Of a DNA stretch of 64,000 nt, positions 29,036 through 37,249 are shown piece by piece. The notes beneath the pieces are model-generated. The model saw only the letters and a list, made by a program, of their open reading frames with translations. It ran no database searches and was not told where the DNA came from. Each line of letters begins with the position of its first letter. The first letter of the stretch is position 1. The DNA comes from Luteimonas aestuarii. Its GTDB lineage: Bacteria; Pseudomonadota; Gammaproteobacteria; Xanthomonadales; Xanthomonadaceae. The translations under genes and the position numbers were made by a program. The stretch spans positions 1 through 64,000 of the forward strand of contig NZ_SMTF01000001.1 in the NCBI RefSeq assembly GCF_004357985.1. Reading direction: 5' to 3'.

Positions 29036-30529
29036 GTGACTGTGCCCGCGATTCCCCCCGGCCCCGCCACGTCCGGGCCATCGTCGCCGACCGGTGAAGC
29101 CGCAGCCCGCAAGCGTCGCGCGTCGATCGGGCCGCCGGTGGCCTTGGCCGCCGCGCTTTGGGTTTTCTGCCTGCCTGCGCTGGCAGCGCCGGAGCCGGCA
29201 CCGGCACAATCCGCATCCGTCGTAGAGCCCGTGATCGGTGTCCGCGACGTGCATCTCGCCCCCGCGTACTGGATCGCCAAGGCGCGCCAGCCGGACCGCG
29301 TGGTGATGACGCCTGCCGCCATCGCCACCCAGAACCTGGCGATGGAGACCATCGAGCCGTCGCTGCACGACATCGAATCGCTGCCTGTCACCCTTGAACG
29401 CGAGCAGGTGCAGGCGTGGATCGAATCGGTCTCGGTTCGGCCCACGCGCGCGCTTTACGACGAAACCGGTAACGAAGGCAGCAGTCGCGCCATTGACCGC
29501 CTGGTCAATGCGCTGGACCTGAATCGCATTCCGCAGACCCAGGTGACCCGCTACGGCATGGTGGTCCGCCGGGCCAGCCTGCGTACGTTCCCCACTGACC
29601 TGCGCGTCTACAACACCCCCGACGATCGCAACCTCGACCGCTTCCAGGAAAGCGCCCTGTTCCCGGGCACGCCGGTCGCCGTGGTGCATGAAAGCCGTGA
29701 CCGCGAATGGCTGTTCGTGGTCAGCCAGACGTACGCCGCGTGGATCGACAAGGATGCGGTCGCATTCGGCGAGAAGGAGGAGATCTTCGCGCATCTGCGC
29801 CGCGCACCCTACGTAGTCGTGACCGGGGCCACCGTACGCACCGTGCATGCGCGGCAGGAGCCACGCGTGTCGGAAGTGCAGCTGGACATGGGCGTACGCC
29901 TGCCGCTGGTGCAGGCGCTGCCGGAAGACGGGCTGGTCAATGGCCAGCATCCCTATTTCGGCCATGCGGTCGACCTGCCGGTGCGCAACGACGACGGCAC
30001 GCTGTCCTTTGCGCCGGCACTGATCCCGCTATCCGCGGATGTCGCAACCGGCTACCTGGAGATGACGCGCGCCAACCTGCTGCGGCAGGCCTTCAAGTTC
30101 CTGGGCGAGCGCTACGGCTGGGGCCACTCGTTCAATGCGCGCGATTGCAGTGGTTTCGTGTCGGAGGTGTACCGCAGCTTCGGCGTGCTGATGCCGCGCA
30201 ATACACGCGACCAGTCGGTCAGTCCCGCGCTCAACCGCATCGAAGTGGATCCGGGCATGTCCTACGACGACCGCCTCGAACTGGTGCGCAAGACCGAGAT
30301 CGGCGACCTGATCTACATCCCCGGGCACGTAATGATGGTCATCGGCCACGAGGACGGCAACCCGTACGTGATCCACGACACCGCGGGCATGTCGTACCAG
30401 CAGGCCGACGGCAGCCTGCGCCGGCTGACGCTGCAGGGCGTAGTGGTCACGCCCCTGCTGCCGATGATGTCGGACGAGCATCGCACCACCATCGAACGCA
30501 TCACCAACATCCAGCGGATCCGGCCATGA
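29036..30529 (+). CDS. SH3-domain NlpC/P60 peptidase (C40), YkfC-like
   Basis: A 497-residue exported cysteine peptidase that probably cuts gamma-D-glutamyl-diamino acid bonds in murein peptides. After a signal/anchor segment (about 38-56) come SH3b-like domains (about 165-290, with VRRASLRTFPTDLRVYN and VVVTGATVRTVHARQEP). The C-terminal papain-like domain has DCSGFVSEVY (Cys371), PGHVMMVIG (His431) and VIHDTAG (His447). The start is a GTG at 29036 with GGGGG upstream; a second GTG follows two codons later. It is 34 nt from the dipeptide epimerase gene, the same pairing as ykfC-ykfB in Bacillus. Confidence 0.9.
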   Translation: MTVPAIPPGPATSGPSSPTGEAAARKRRASIGPPVALAAALWVFCLPALAAPEPAPAQSASVVEPVIGVRDVHLAPAYWIAKARQPDRVVMTPAAIATQNLAMETIEPSLHDIESLPVTLEREQVQAWIESVSVRPTRALYDETGNEGSSRAIDRLVNALDLNRIPQTQVTRYGMVVRRASLRTFPTDLRVYNTPDDRNLDRFQESALFPGTPVAVVHESRDREWLFVVSQTYAAWIDKDAVAFGEKEEIFAHLRRAPYVVVTGATVRTVHARQEPRVSEVQLDMGVRLPLVQALPEDGLVNGQHPYFGHAVDLPVRNDDGTLSFAPALIPLSADVATGYLEMTRANLLRQAFKFLGERYGWGHSFNARDCSGFVSEVYRSFGVLMPRNTRDQSVSPALNRIEVDPGMSYDDRLELVRKTEIGDLIYIPGHVMMVIGHEDGNPYVIHDTAGMSYQQADGSLRRLTLQGVVVTPLLPMMSDEHRTTIERITNIQRIRP

Positions 30530-30563
30530 TGCCGCGCCGGCTCCCGCACGCAAGGAAGGCACG

Positions 30564-31661
30564 ATGAAGATCACCGAAATCCGGCTGGGCATGCTGCGCG
30601 TACCGCTGAAGACGCCGTTCAAGACCGCGCTGCGCACCGTCGAGGCGGTGGAGGACATCGTCGTCGCCATCCATACCGATACCGGCCACGTCGGCTACGG
30701 CGAGGCCGCGGCCACCGCGGTGATCACCGGCGATACCCACGGTTCGATCATCGAGGCCATCGACCGCGTGATTGCGCCGCGGCTGGTCGGGCAGGACATC
30801 GCCAACCTCAACCACATCACCCGGCTGATCCAGACATCGCTGGAGCGCAACACCAGCGCCAAGGCGGCGGTGGAGATCGCGGTCTACGACCTGTGGGGGC
30901 AGCTGTACGAGGCGCCCCTGTACCGGATGCTCGGTGGCGGCGACCCGGTGGTCACCACCGACATCACCATCAGCGTGGATTACATCGACAAGATGGTGGC
31001 CGATTCGATCTCGGCGGTGGAACGCGGCTTCGAATCGCTGAAGATCAAGGTCGGCAAGGACATCGGCGTGGACATCGAACGGGTCAAGGCGATCCATGCC
31101 GCCGTCGAGGGCCGCGCCCTGCTCCGCCTGGACGCCAACCAGGGCTGGACCGCGAAGCAGGCGGTCTTCGCGATGCATGCCCTGGAGGACGCCGGCGTGC
31201 ACCTGGAGCTGCTGGAGCAGCCGGTGCGCGCGCAGGACATCGCCGGGCTGAAGTACGTCACCGACCGCGTGCATACGCCGGTGATGGCCGACGAAAGCGT
31301 GTTCGGCCCGCTGGAGGTGATCGAACTGATCAAGCAGCACGCCGCCGACATCATCAACATCAAACTGATGAAAACCGGCGGCATCTCCAATGCGATCCGC
31401 ATCGCCGACATCTCGGCCCTGTACGGCGTTGAATGCATGATCGGCTGCATGATCGAGACCAGCATCAGCGTCGCCGCCGCCGTGCACCTGGCGGTCGCGA
31501 AGTCCGACGTCATCACCAAGGTCGACCTGGACGGTCCTTCGTTATGCGCCTACGATCCGGTCGATGGCGGCGTGACCTTCAGCGAATCCGAGATCACCAT
31601 CGGCGATGCCCCGGGCCTCGGCATCCGCGCCATCCGCGGCTACCAACCCATCGTGCGCTGA
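30564..31661 (+). CDS. Dipeptide epimerase, L-Ala-D/L-Glu type
   Basis: An enolase-superfamily enzyme (365 residues) that epimerises the second residue of L-Ala-D-Glu from murein so ordinary peptidases can cleave it. The barrel motifs are complete: KIKVGK (Lys160, Lys162), LDANQ (Asp190), LEQPV (Glu218), ADES (Asp243) and NIKLMKTGG (Lys267), plus CMIETSISVAAA and DLDGP near the end. The ATG has an AGGAAGG site. Between a C40 peptidase and a MurR/RpiR regulator, L-Ala-D/L-Glu specificity is likely, though other dipeptides are possible in this family. Confidence 0.93.
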   Translation: MKITEIRLGMLRVPLKTPFKTALRTVEAVEDIVVAIHTDTGHVGYGEAAATAVITGDTHGSIIEAIDRVIAPRLVGQDIANLNHITRLIQTSLERNTSAKAAVEIAVYDLWGQLYEAPLYRMLGGGDPVVTTDITISVDYIDKMVADSISAVERGFESLKIKVGKDIGVDIERVKAIHAAVEGRALLRLDANQGWTAKQAVFAMHALEDAGVHLELLEQPVRAQDIAGLKYVTDRVHTPVMADESVFGPLEVIELIKQHAADIINIKLMKTGGISNAIRIADISALYGVECMIGCMIETSISVAAAVHLAVAKSDVITKVDLDGPSLCAYDPVDGGVTFSESEITIGDAPGLGIRAIRGYQPIVR

Positions 31662-31668
31662 CGCCGCC

Positions 31669-32511
31669 ATGTCGTCGTTGCTCAAGATCCGCTCGGAACG
31701 CGACCGCATGTCGGCGATCGAGCGACGCATCGCCGATTTCATCCTCGACAACGCCCACCTGCTGCGCGACTACTCCTCCCAGCAGCTGGCCAATGCATTG
31801 GGGATCAGCCAGTCCAGCGTGGTGAAGTTCAGCCAGAAGCTCGGCTTCAAGGGCTATCCGGACCTGAAGTACTCGGTTGGCGAAGCGATCGCACGCAACG
31901 GCGACGAGAACGGCCATGCCGCAAGAGGCGACGGCGACGACGACCATGCCTCGCTGGCCATCGACCTCTGGAACGCCAAAGCCAATGCGGAAGAGGAAAC
32001 CCGGCTGATCAATCCCGGCGACCGCTTGGAGGGCATCTCGCTGCTGTTGCGCAATGCCGACAAGGTGTTCCTGGTCGGCATCGGCCCCGACAGCATCGCC
32101 GCACGCGGTTTCGCGATCCGGCTGTCGCTGCTGGGTATCCTGGCCATCCACCACTTCGATCCGGTTCTGGTGCCGGCCGAGGTCTCCACCTCCAGCCCGA
32201 GCGACGTGCTGATCCTGTTCTCGGAACATGGCCAACAGGCTTCGTTCTGCCAGTTGGCGCGTCTGTTCCGCGAGCGCGGTGGCCGCGTGGTGACAGTCAC
32301 CCGGCACACGGCCAATCCGCTGCGGGCGCACGCCGACGAACAGTTGCTGGTCTCCGCGCACGACGAGCGCGCGCACGTCGTGCCGCTGCTCTACCAGTCC
32401 GCGCTGCAGCACCTGCTGGACCAGGTATTCCTGCTGGTCTGCGAAGACGAGGACCGGCGCAAGCAGCTCGACGACAACCACCAGCAGGTCCGGCACCTGC
32501 TCGACGGTTGA
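31669..32511 (+). CDS. MurR/RpiR-family regulator with SIS domain
   Basis: A 280-residue regulator. The N-terminal RpiR helix-turn-helix (about 1-75) has ALGISQSSVVKFSQKLGFKGYPDLKY. The C-terminal SIS domain (about 115-260) has VFLVGIGPDSIAARGFAIRLSLLG and SPSDVLILFSEHGQ, which binds sugar phosphates such as MurNAc-6-P. It begins 7 nt after the epimerase stop, so it is in the same operon. It probably senses a murein breakdown product and controls the divergent promoters at 28.95-29.0 kb. Confidence 0.93.
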   Translation: MSSLLKIRSERDRMSAIERRIADFILDNAHLLRDYSSQQLANALGISQSSVVKFSQKLGFKGYPDLKYSVGEAIARNGDENGHAARGDGDDDHASLAIDLWNAKANAEEETRLINPGDRLEGISLLLRNADKVFLVGIGPDSIAARGFAIRLSLLGILAIHHFDPVLVPAEVSTSSPSDVLILFSEHGQQASFCQLARLFRERGGRVVTVTRHTANPLRAHADEQLLVSAHDERAHVVPLLYQSALQHLLDQVFLLVCEDEDRRKQLDDNHQQVRHLLDG

Positions 32512-32654
32512 CGAGCCAGGATAGCCGCCATCCTCCGGTCCACCCGTCGCCGCAGCTGGCACGATACGTCCCCTGGCCCGTGCGCGACGGTCGCTGCCCG
32601 CACATCCGTGGCACTCTCCACCCCATCCATCTCCATCCACGACCCGGCAGGCCG

Positions 32655-33947
32655 ATGACCGAACCCGCACGCAGGCACTTCCTCAACACCGCACCGGCCC
32701 GGGTGCTGCTGGCGCTGGTGCTCGGCGCCACCATCGGCATCTGGTTGAACTATGCAGCCCCGGAGACCGGCATCCGTGTGGCCGATGCCGTGCAACCCAT
32801 CGGGCGCCTGTGGTTGAACGCACTGCAAATGACGGTGGTGCCGTTGGTGGCGGCGCTGATCGTGGTCGGTATCAACTCCGCCAGCGATGCGGCGGCTTCG
32901 GGCCGCACGGCGCGGATGTCGATCCTGGTGTTCGTGGTCCTGCTGGCGGTCGCGGGTGCGTTCGCGGCCATCGCCACGCCGGCCCTGCTGTCGTCCCTGC
33001 CGCGCAACGAGGCGCTGACGGAATCCTTCAGCGCGGCAATGGCCGTGCCCGAAACGACGGCAAGCACCGATTTCGGGCTGTGGATTTCCAGCCTGATACC
33101 CAGCAATGCCATCGCCGCGGCCGCGGCCGGCTCGATGCTGCCGCTGGTGGTGTTCGCGATGTTCTTCGGCTTCGCGTTGACGCGGCTTGAGGTCGAGCCC
33201 CGTGCACGCATGCTGGGCTTCATCCGCAGCATCGGCGACACCATGCTGGTGATCGTGCGCTGGGTGTTGTGGATCGCACCGCTGGGCGTGTTCGCACTCG
33301 TGCTTGCGGTCAGCGCCAGGGTCGGCCTGGACATGCTGCAAGCCCTGCTCTACTACGTGGCAACGCAGTCGGCGCTCTACATCACCATCACCGTGCTTCT
33401 GTATGGCGTGGCGGTGGTGGCTGCCGGTGAAGGGCTGCGGCGCTTCGCCTCCGCACTGGTGCCGGTGCAGGCCATCGCCGCCAGCACGCAGTCCTCGGTC
33501 GCCTCGCTGCCGGTGATGATCGACAGCGCGCGAACGCGGCTGGGGTATCCGCTCGCCGTCACCTCGTTGACCCTGCCGATGGCGGTCTCGCTGTTCCGCA
33601 TCGCCAGCCCGCCGCAGTACATCGTGGTCGCCTGCTTCATCGCATGGATGATGGGTATCGAATTGACTGCCGGCCAGCTGGCGATTGCCGTGGGCATCAG
33701 CATCGTCATCAGCATGGGCTCGGTGGGGTTGCCCGGCCAGGTCAGCTTCATGACCAACAACACGCCGGTCACGCAGGCCATGGGCCTGCCGGTCGAACCG
33801 CTCGCGCTGCTGCTGGTGGTCGACACCATCCCCGACGTCTTCGCCACCGTGGCCAACACCTCGGCCGACATGGCGGCCACCGCGATCGTCGCGCGACGAA
33901 GTCCCGGCCACACGGATGGAGAAGCAGGCGCCGCGCACGACGGCTGA
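32655..33947 (+). CDS. Dicarboxylate/amino acid:cation symporter
   Basis: An inner-membrane Na+ or H+-coupled transporter of the GltP/DctA (DAACS) family, 430 residues with about eight helices. Seen: LNALQMTVVPLVAALIVVGI near the N terminus, SSVASLPVMIDSA (serine-rich re-entrant loop, more usually SSSATLPV), and NNTPVTQAMGLPVEPLALLLVVDTIPDVFATVANTSAD near the C terminus, where substrate and cation bind. It lies 143 nt after the murR-type gene on the same strand, so import of glutamate or aspartate, or a short peptide product, would fit the murein peptide pathway. Confidence 0.88.
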   Translation: MTEPARRHFLNTAPARVLLALVLGATIGIWLNYAAPETGIRVADAVQPIGRLWLNALQMTVVPLVAALIVVGINSASDAAASGRTARMSILVFVVLLAVAGAFAAIATPALLSSLPRNEALTESFSAAMAVPETTASTDFGLWISSLIPSNAIAAAAAGSMLPLVVFAMFFGFALTRLEVEPRARMLGFIRSIGDTMLVIVRWVLWIAPLGVFALVLAVSARVGLDMLQALLYYVATQSALYITITVLLYGVAVVAAGEGLRRFASALVPVQAIAASTQSSVASLPVMIDSARTRLGYPLAVTSLTLPMAVSLFRIASPPQYIVVACFIAWMMGIELTAGQLAIAVGISIVISMGSVGLPGQVSFMTNNTPVTQAMGLPVEPLALLLVVDTIPDVFATVANTSADMAATAIVARRSPGHTDGEAGAAHDG

Positions 33948-33976
33948 ACGCGTCGACGGGGCGGTCGCAGGGCTGC

Positions 33977-35599
33977 CTAGTGGCGCTTCGCTTCCCGCAT
34001 CGCCGCCACGCGCACCGGTGCGTGGAAGCTGTCGCTGCGCGATTGTGCCCAGAACTGCTGGAACACGCGGTGCTCGGGGATATGGTCGAGCAGTTCCCCC
34101 GGCTTGACGAAGCGGTACAGCGAGGCGAGCGAGCGCACCTCGGTCGGCGATACCCGGCGCAGGATGTGTTCGGGGCCGATCTGCGAGGGATGCTCCAGCC
34201 CCGCCGCCCCCAACAGGTCGCGCAGCGCCCGCAGGGTGTTCTGGTGGTAGTTGAACACGCGCGTCGCCTTGTCCTCGACGTCCAGCGCGCGCCAGCGCTT
34301 CGGGTCCTGCGTGGCCACGCCGGTCGGGCAGTGGTCGTTGTGGCAGGTGCGCGACTGGATGCAACCCAGCGCGAACATGAAGGCGCGCGCGGCATTGCAC
34401 CAGTCCGCACCCATCGCCAGCGTGCGCGCCACCTCGAACGCCCCGGTGACCTTGCCCGCCGCACCAATCCGCACGCGGTCGCGAAGGTCCAGCCCCACCA
34501 GGGTGTTGTGCACCAGCATCAGCGCCTCGTGCATCGGCAGGCCGACATGGTTGATGAACTCGGCGGGTGCGGCGCCGGTGCCGCCCTCCGCACCGTCGAC
34601 GACGATGAAGTCCGGCACGATCCCCGATTCCTGCATCGCCTTGGCCACGCCGAACCACTCCCAGGGGTGACCGACCGCCAGCTTGAAGCCGGTGGGCTTG
34701 CCGCCCGACAGCTCGCGCAGGCGCGCCATGAATTCCAGCATGCCCAGCGGCGTCGAGAACTCCGGATGCGCGGCGGGCGACAGGCAATCCTTGCCCACGG
34801 GGATCCCGCGCGCCTTGGCGATTTCCTCCGTGACCTTCGCTGCGGGCAGCATGCCGCCCTTGCCGGGCTTGGCGCCTTGCGACAGTTTGAGTTCGATCAT
34901 CTTCACCTGCGGATCGCAGGCATTGTCCTTGAAGCGCGTCGCATCGAAACGGCCGCTGTCGTCGCGGCAGCCAAAGTAGCCCGAGCCGATCTCCCAGACC
35001 AGGTCGCCGCCATGCTCGCGGTGATAGCTGGAAATCGAGCCTTCGCCGGTGTCGTGGAAGAACCCGCCACGCCGCGCGCCTGCGTTGAGTGCACGGATCG
35101 CATTCGCCGACAGCGACCCGAAGCTCATCGCGGAGATGTTCAGTACGCTGGCCTGGTAGCGCGTCGCGGCAGTGCCGCCGATGGCCACGCGGAAGTCGTG
35201 CGACTCGGCATGGCGCGGCACCATCGAATGGTTGATCCACTCATAGTCCACGCCATACGGATCATGCGCGCTGCCGAACGGCACCACGTCCATCACGCCT
35301 TTCGAACGCTGGTACACCAGGGCGCGCTGCTCGCGCGAGAACGGCACTTCGGCCAGGTCGTCCTCGATGAAATACTGCCGGATCTCCGGACGGATCGCCT
35401 CGAAGCCATAGCGGAAATGCGCCAGCAGCGGATAGTTGCGCCGCAGGGTGGCCTTGCGCTGGAGCAGGTCGCCGAGGCCGACCGCCGTCAACACGCCGAA
35501 CAGCAGCGCGGGCCATATCCACACGGTCGAATGCAGCGCCAAACCCAGCGACAGAAGCAGCCCCGCCACGCATGCAGCAAACAACAGGTAACGGCTCAT
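33977..35599 (-). CDS. FMN-binding glutamate synthase-family protein
   Basis: A 540-residue protein with the FMN-binding glutamate synthase domain (about 90-480) but no glutaminase domain. One or two membrane helices are at about 4-45 (YLLFAACVAGLLLSLGLAL). FMN and substrate motifs: ISAMSFGSLSANAI, DTGEGSIS, KLSQGAKPGKGG, DGAEGGTGAAP and RIGAAGKV. The segment CIQSRTCHNDHCPTGVATQ supplies the Cys residues expected for an Fe-S cluster. The reaction of these single-domain, membrane-anchored proteins is not settled. It converges on the symporter gene. GGGAGAGGA precedes the ATG. Confidence 0.9.
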   Translation of the reverse strand: MSRYLLFAACVAGLLLSLGLALHSTVWIWPALLFGVLTAVGLGDLLQRKATLRRNYPLLAHFRYGFEAIRPEIRQYFIEDDLAEVPFSREQRALVYQRSKGVMDVVPFGSAHDPYGVDYEWINHSMVPRHAESHDFRVAIGGTAATRYQASVLNISAMSFGSLSANAIRALNAGARRGGFFHDTGEGSISSYHREHGGDLVWEIGSGYFGCRDDSGRFDATRFKDNACDPQVKMIELKLSQGAKPGKGGMLPAAKVTEEIAKARGIPVGKDCLSPAAHPEFSTPLGMLEFMARLRELSGGKPTGFKLAVGHPWEWFGVAKAMQESGIVPDFIVVDGAEGGTGAAPAEFINHVGLPMHEALMLVHNTLVGLDLRDRVRIGAAGKVTGAFEVARTLAMGADWCNAARAFMFALGCIQSRTCHNDHCPTGVATQDPKRWRALDVEDKATRVFNYHQNTLRALRDLLGAAGLEHPSQIGPEHILRRVSPTEVRSLASLYRFVKPGELLDHIPEHRVFQQFWAQSRSDSFHAPVRVAAMREAKRH

Positions 35600-35884
35600 T
35601 CCTCTCCCTGAAATACAAGCGTGCCCGGCATCGCCGCCCTCCCTGGGCCGGGCTGGGCACGTGCGGCACTGTGACCCGCATTGTAGTCACCGCCCCGTCA
35701 TGGCCGTTTCAGGCTGCCGACGAGCGCCGCATCGCGTCAGTTCCCGACCTGTGTGCCCATCCACGTCGGTACGCCCGCGCCCAAACTGCCTGCGGGCCCG
35801 CGCAACCCGGCAGGGCCGGCAGGGCCGGCAATGGCATGGAACCTGCGTGCACTCCCTTGCCATTGCCATTTTCTTGGGGAAACC
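35600..35884. other. Gap with tandem GGCCGGCAGG and an inverted repeat
   Basis: No gene is supported here. The region has a short tandem repeat (three CCGGCAGGG-like units at about 35808-35830) and a long-range stem GGCAATGGCA (35827-35836)/TGCCATTGCC (35858-35867) followed by ATTTTCTT. The stem ends 18 nt before the small lipoprotein start and may control it. Confidence 0.45.
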
Positions 35885-36199
35885 ATGGGGCGGTCAGGAC
35901 GGAAATCCGCTGCACTTGCAGCAGCCTTGGTGGCATCCGTCGCGACCAGCGGCTGCGATCGCACCGCGGATGCCTCCGGTGCCGGCTTCAGCGACGGGTT
36001 CGCCTCGGGCTATGCCGAAAAATGCGTCCTGCGCGCGCCGGCCGAATCCCGCCGCTGGTCGAATGCGGCGTACACACGCGGCTATGCAGACGGCGTGGAA
36101 ACAGGCAAGACGGCCTGCCGTGGTGAAGTCGCGCGGCAAGGCAGGCCCGACCCGGGCGAGGTGCAAGTCGTTGCGCACGCCCCGGCGGACAGGCGCTAG
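35885..36199 (+). CDS. Small putative lipoprotein with repeated GY motif
   Basis: A 104-residue predicted envelope protein. The N terminus GRSGRKSAALAAALVASVATSGC ends in a lipobox-like SGC, so Cys23 or so would be lipidated. The mature part has two related units, FSDGFASGYAEKC and AYTRGYADGVETGKTAC, each ending in Cys, which could form a disulfide. Function unknown. Composition and a GGGGAAACC site before the ATG support coding, but I do not know a family for it. Confidence 0.55.
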   Translation: MGRSGRKSAALAAALVASVATSGCDRTADASGAGFSDGFASGYAEKCVLRAPAESRRWSNAAYTRGYADGVETGKTACRGEVARQGRPDPGEVQVVAHAPADRR

Positions 36200-36218
36200 C
36201 CGCGCCGACACGGCGCGG
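36200..36218 (-). terminator. Hairpin after tRNA-Leu and the lipoprotein gene
   Basis: CCGCGCCG-ACA-CGGCGCGG forms an 8-bp stem between the lipoprotein stop (36199) and the tRNA-Leu 3' end (36261). It may end transcription from both sides; no T tract is present. Confidence 0.45.
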
Positions 36219-36260
36219 GCCACCAGAGGGGTGCGTGCGACGGGCCGATTTCGCGAGGCG

Positions 36261-36347
36261 TGGTGCCCGGGGCCGGACTCGAACCGGCATAACCTCGCGG
36301 CTGGCGGATTTTAAGTCCGCTGCGTCTACCAGTTTCGCCACCCGGGC
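36261..36347 (-). tRNA. tRNA-Leu (anticodon UAA)
   Basis: An 87-nt tRNA with acceptor GCCCGGG, an anticodon stem GCGGA/TCCGC around CTTAAAA (UAA, reads UUA/UUG), a long variable arm, TTCGAGT T loop and encoded CCA. It corresponds to leuZ of the conserved E. coli pgsA-glyW-cysT-leuZ block. Confidence 0.97.
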
Positions 36348-36377
36348 AAGCCGCGGTGCCATCTGCCATCACGAGGA

Positions 36378-36451
36378 TGGAGGCCTGGGTCGGAATCGAA
36401 CCGGCGTACGCGGATTTGCAGTCCGCTGCATGACCACTCTGCCACCAGGCC
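36378..36451 (-). tRNA. tRNA-Cys (anticodon GCA)
   Basis: A 74-nt tRNA: acceptor GGCCTGG with CCAGGCC, anticodon loop CTGCAAA (GCA), T loop TTCGATT and an encoded CCA. It is the middle tRNA of the Gly-Cys-Leu set. Confidence 0.97.
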
Positions 36452-36544
36452 GGTGACTGCCGCAGCGGCAACGATACACGTTGGCGTTGCAGGTACAAAA
36501 CCACATAAGCAAAGCCCCGGCGGTGCCGGGGCCTGCATGGAACC

Positions 36545-36620
36545 TGGAGCGGGAAAAGGGGCTCGAACCCTCGACCTCAACCTTGGCAAGGTTGCGCTCT
36601 ACCAACTGAGCTATTCCCGC
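36545..36620 (-). tRNA. tRNA-Gly (anticodon GCC)
   Basis: A 76-nt tRNA with acceptor GCGGGAA, anticodon stem CAACC/GGTTG around TTGCCAA (GCC), T loop TTCGAGC and an encoded CCA. Its first 10 nt overlap the 3' end of pgsA, whose TAG stop is formed by tRNA bases 8-10. Confidence 0.97.
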
Positions 36621-37249
36621 ATCGAGCCGCGCATTTTACCGTCCGCCCCGGGCGTGTCAACACTTGCCTTCTCGCCTGCGGTCAGGACCGGCCACGCCGC
36701 CCGCAGGTAGGCCAGCCCTGACCACAGCGTCAGCACTGCTGCCGCCGCCAGCAGCCAGTCGCCGAGGATGAAGATTTCGCGGCCGAGCCACGGTGCCGGT
36801 CGTGGATCGGGGGTCACGGAATACAGCAGGCACAGCAGCGCGACCATCTGCGCGATGGTCTTGATCTTGCCGATCGAAGCCACCTTCACCGTCGCACGCT
36901 GGCCCAGCTCCGCCATCCATTCACGCAGCGCCGATACCGCGATCTCGCGGCCCACGATCACCGCCGCCCAGAACGCCATCCACGGCGTGGGATGGCCCTG
37001 CACGATCAGGAACAGTGCCACAGCCACCATCAGCTTGTCGGCCACGGGGTCGAGGAAGGCACCGAACGCCGAGTACTGGTGGTACTTGCGCGCGATCCAG
37101 CCGTCCAGCCAGTCGGTGATCGACGCCAGCGCGAACACCAGCGCCGCGGCGAAGTTGGTCCACGCGAACGGCAGGTAGAACACGACGACCAGCACCGGGA
37201 TCATCATGATCCGCAGCAGGGTCAGCCACGTGGGGATGGTCAATCTCAT
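36611..37249 (-). CDS. pgsA: CDP-diacylglycerol--glycerol-3-phosphate 3-phosphatidyltransferase
   Basis: Inner-membrane enzyme making phosphatidylglycerophosphate, the precursor of phosphatidylglycerol and cardiolipin. It has 212 residues with about four to six helices. The CDP-alcohol phosphotransferase signature is perfect (DWLDGWIARKY, then GAFLDPVADK, about residues 46-71). The ATG overlaps the uvrC stop (ATGA). The 3' end reads into tRNA-Gly, so maturation of that tRNA from this transcript would cut the pgsA message. The C-terminal tail (after about 190) is polar and variable. Confidence 0.96.
   Translation of the reverse strand: MRLTIPTWLTLLRIMMIPVLVVVFYLPFAWTNFAAALVFALASITDWLDGWIARKYHQYSAFGAFLDPVADKLMVAVALFLIVQGHPTPWMAFWAAVIVGREIAVSALREWMAELGQRATVKVASIGKIKTIAQMVALLCLLYSVTPDPRPAPWLGREIFILGDWLLAAAAVLTLWSGLAYLRAAWPVLTAGEKASVDTPGADGKMRGSMRE

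Noticed and set aside
32391-35240. 949-codon minus-strand frame across the symporter and FMN gene
   Set aside because: Composed of Arg/His/Gly-rich sequence; out of frame with the clear glutamate-synthase-like gene and antisense to the symporter.
33644-35611. 655-codon plus-strand frame
   Set aside because: Antisense to the FMN-binding protein; a GC shadow.
35808-35830. Tandem GGCCGGCAGG units considered as a CRISPR-like array
   Set aside because: Only three short direct units, no spacers and no cas genes nearby.
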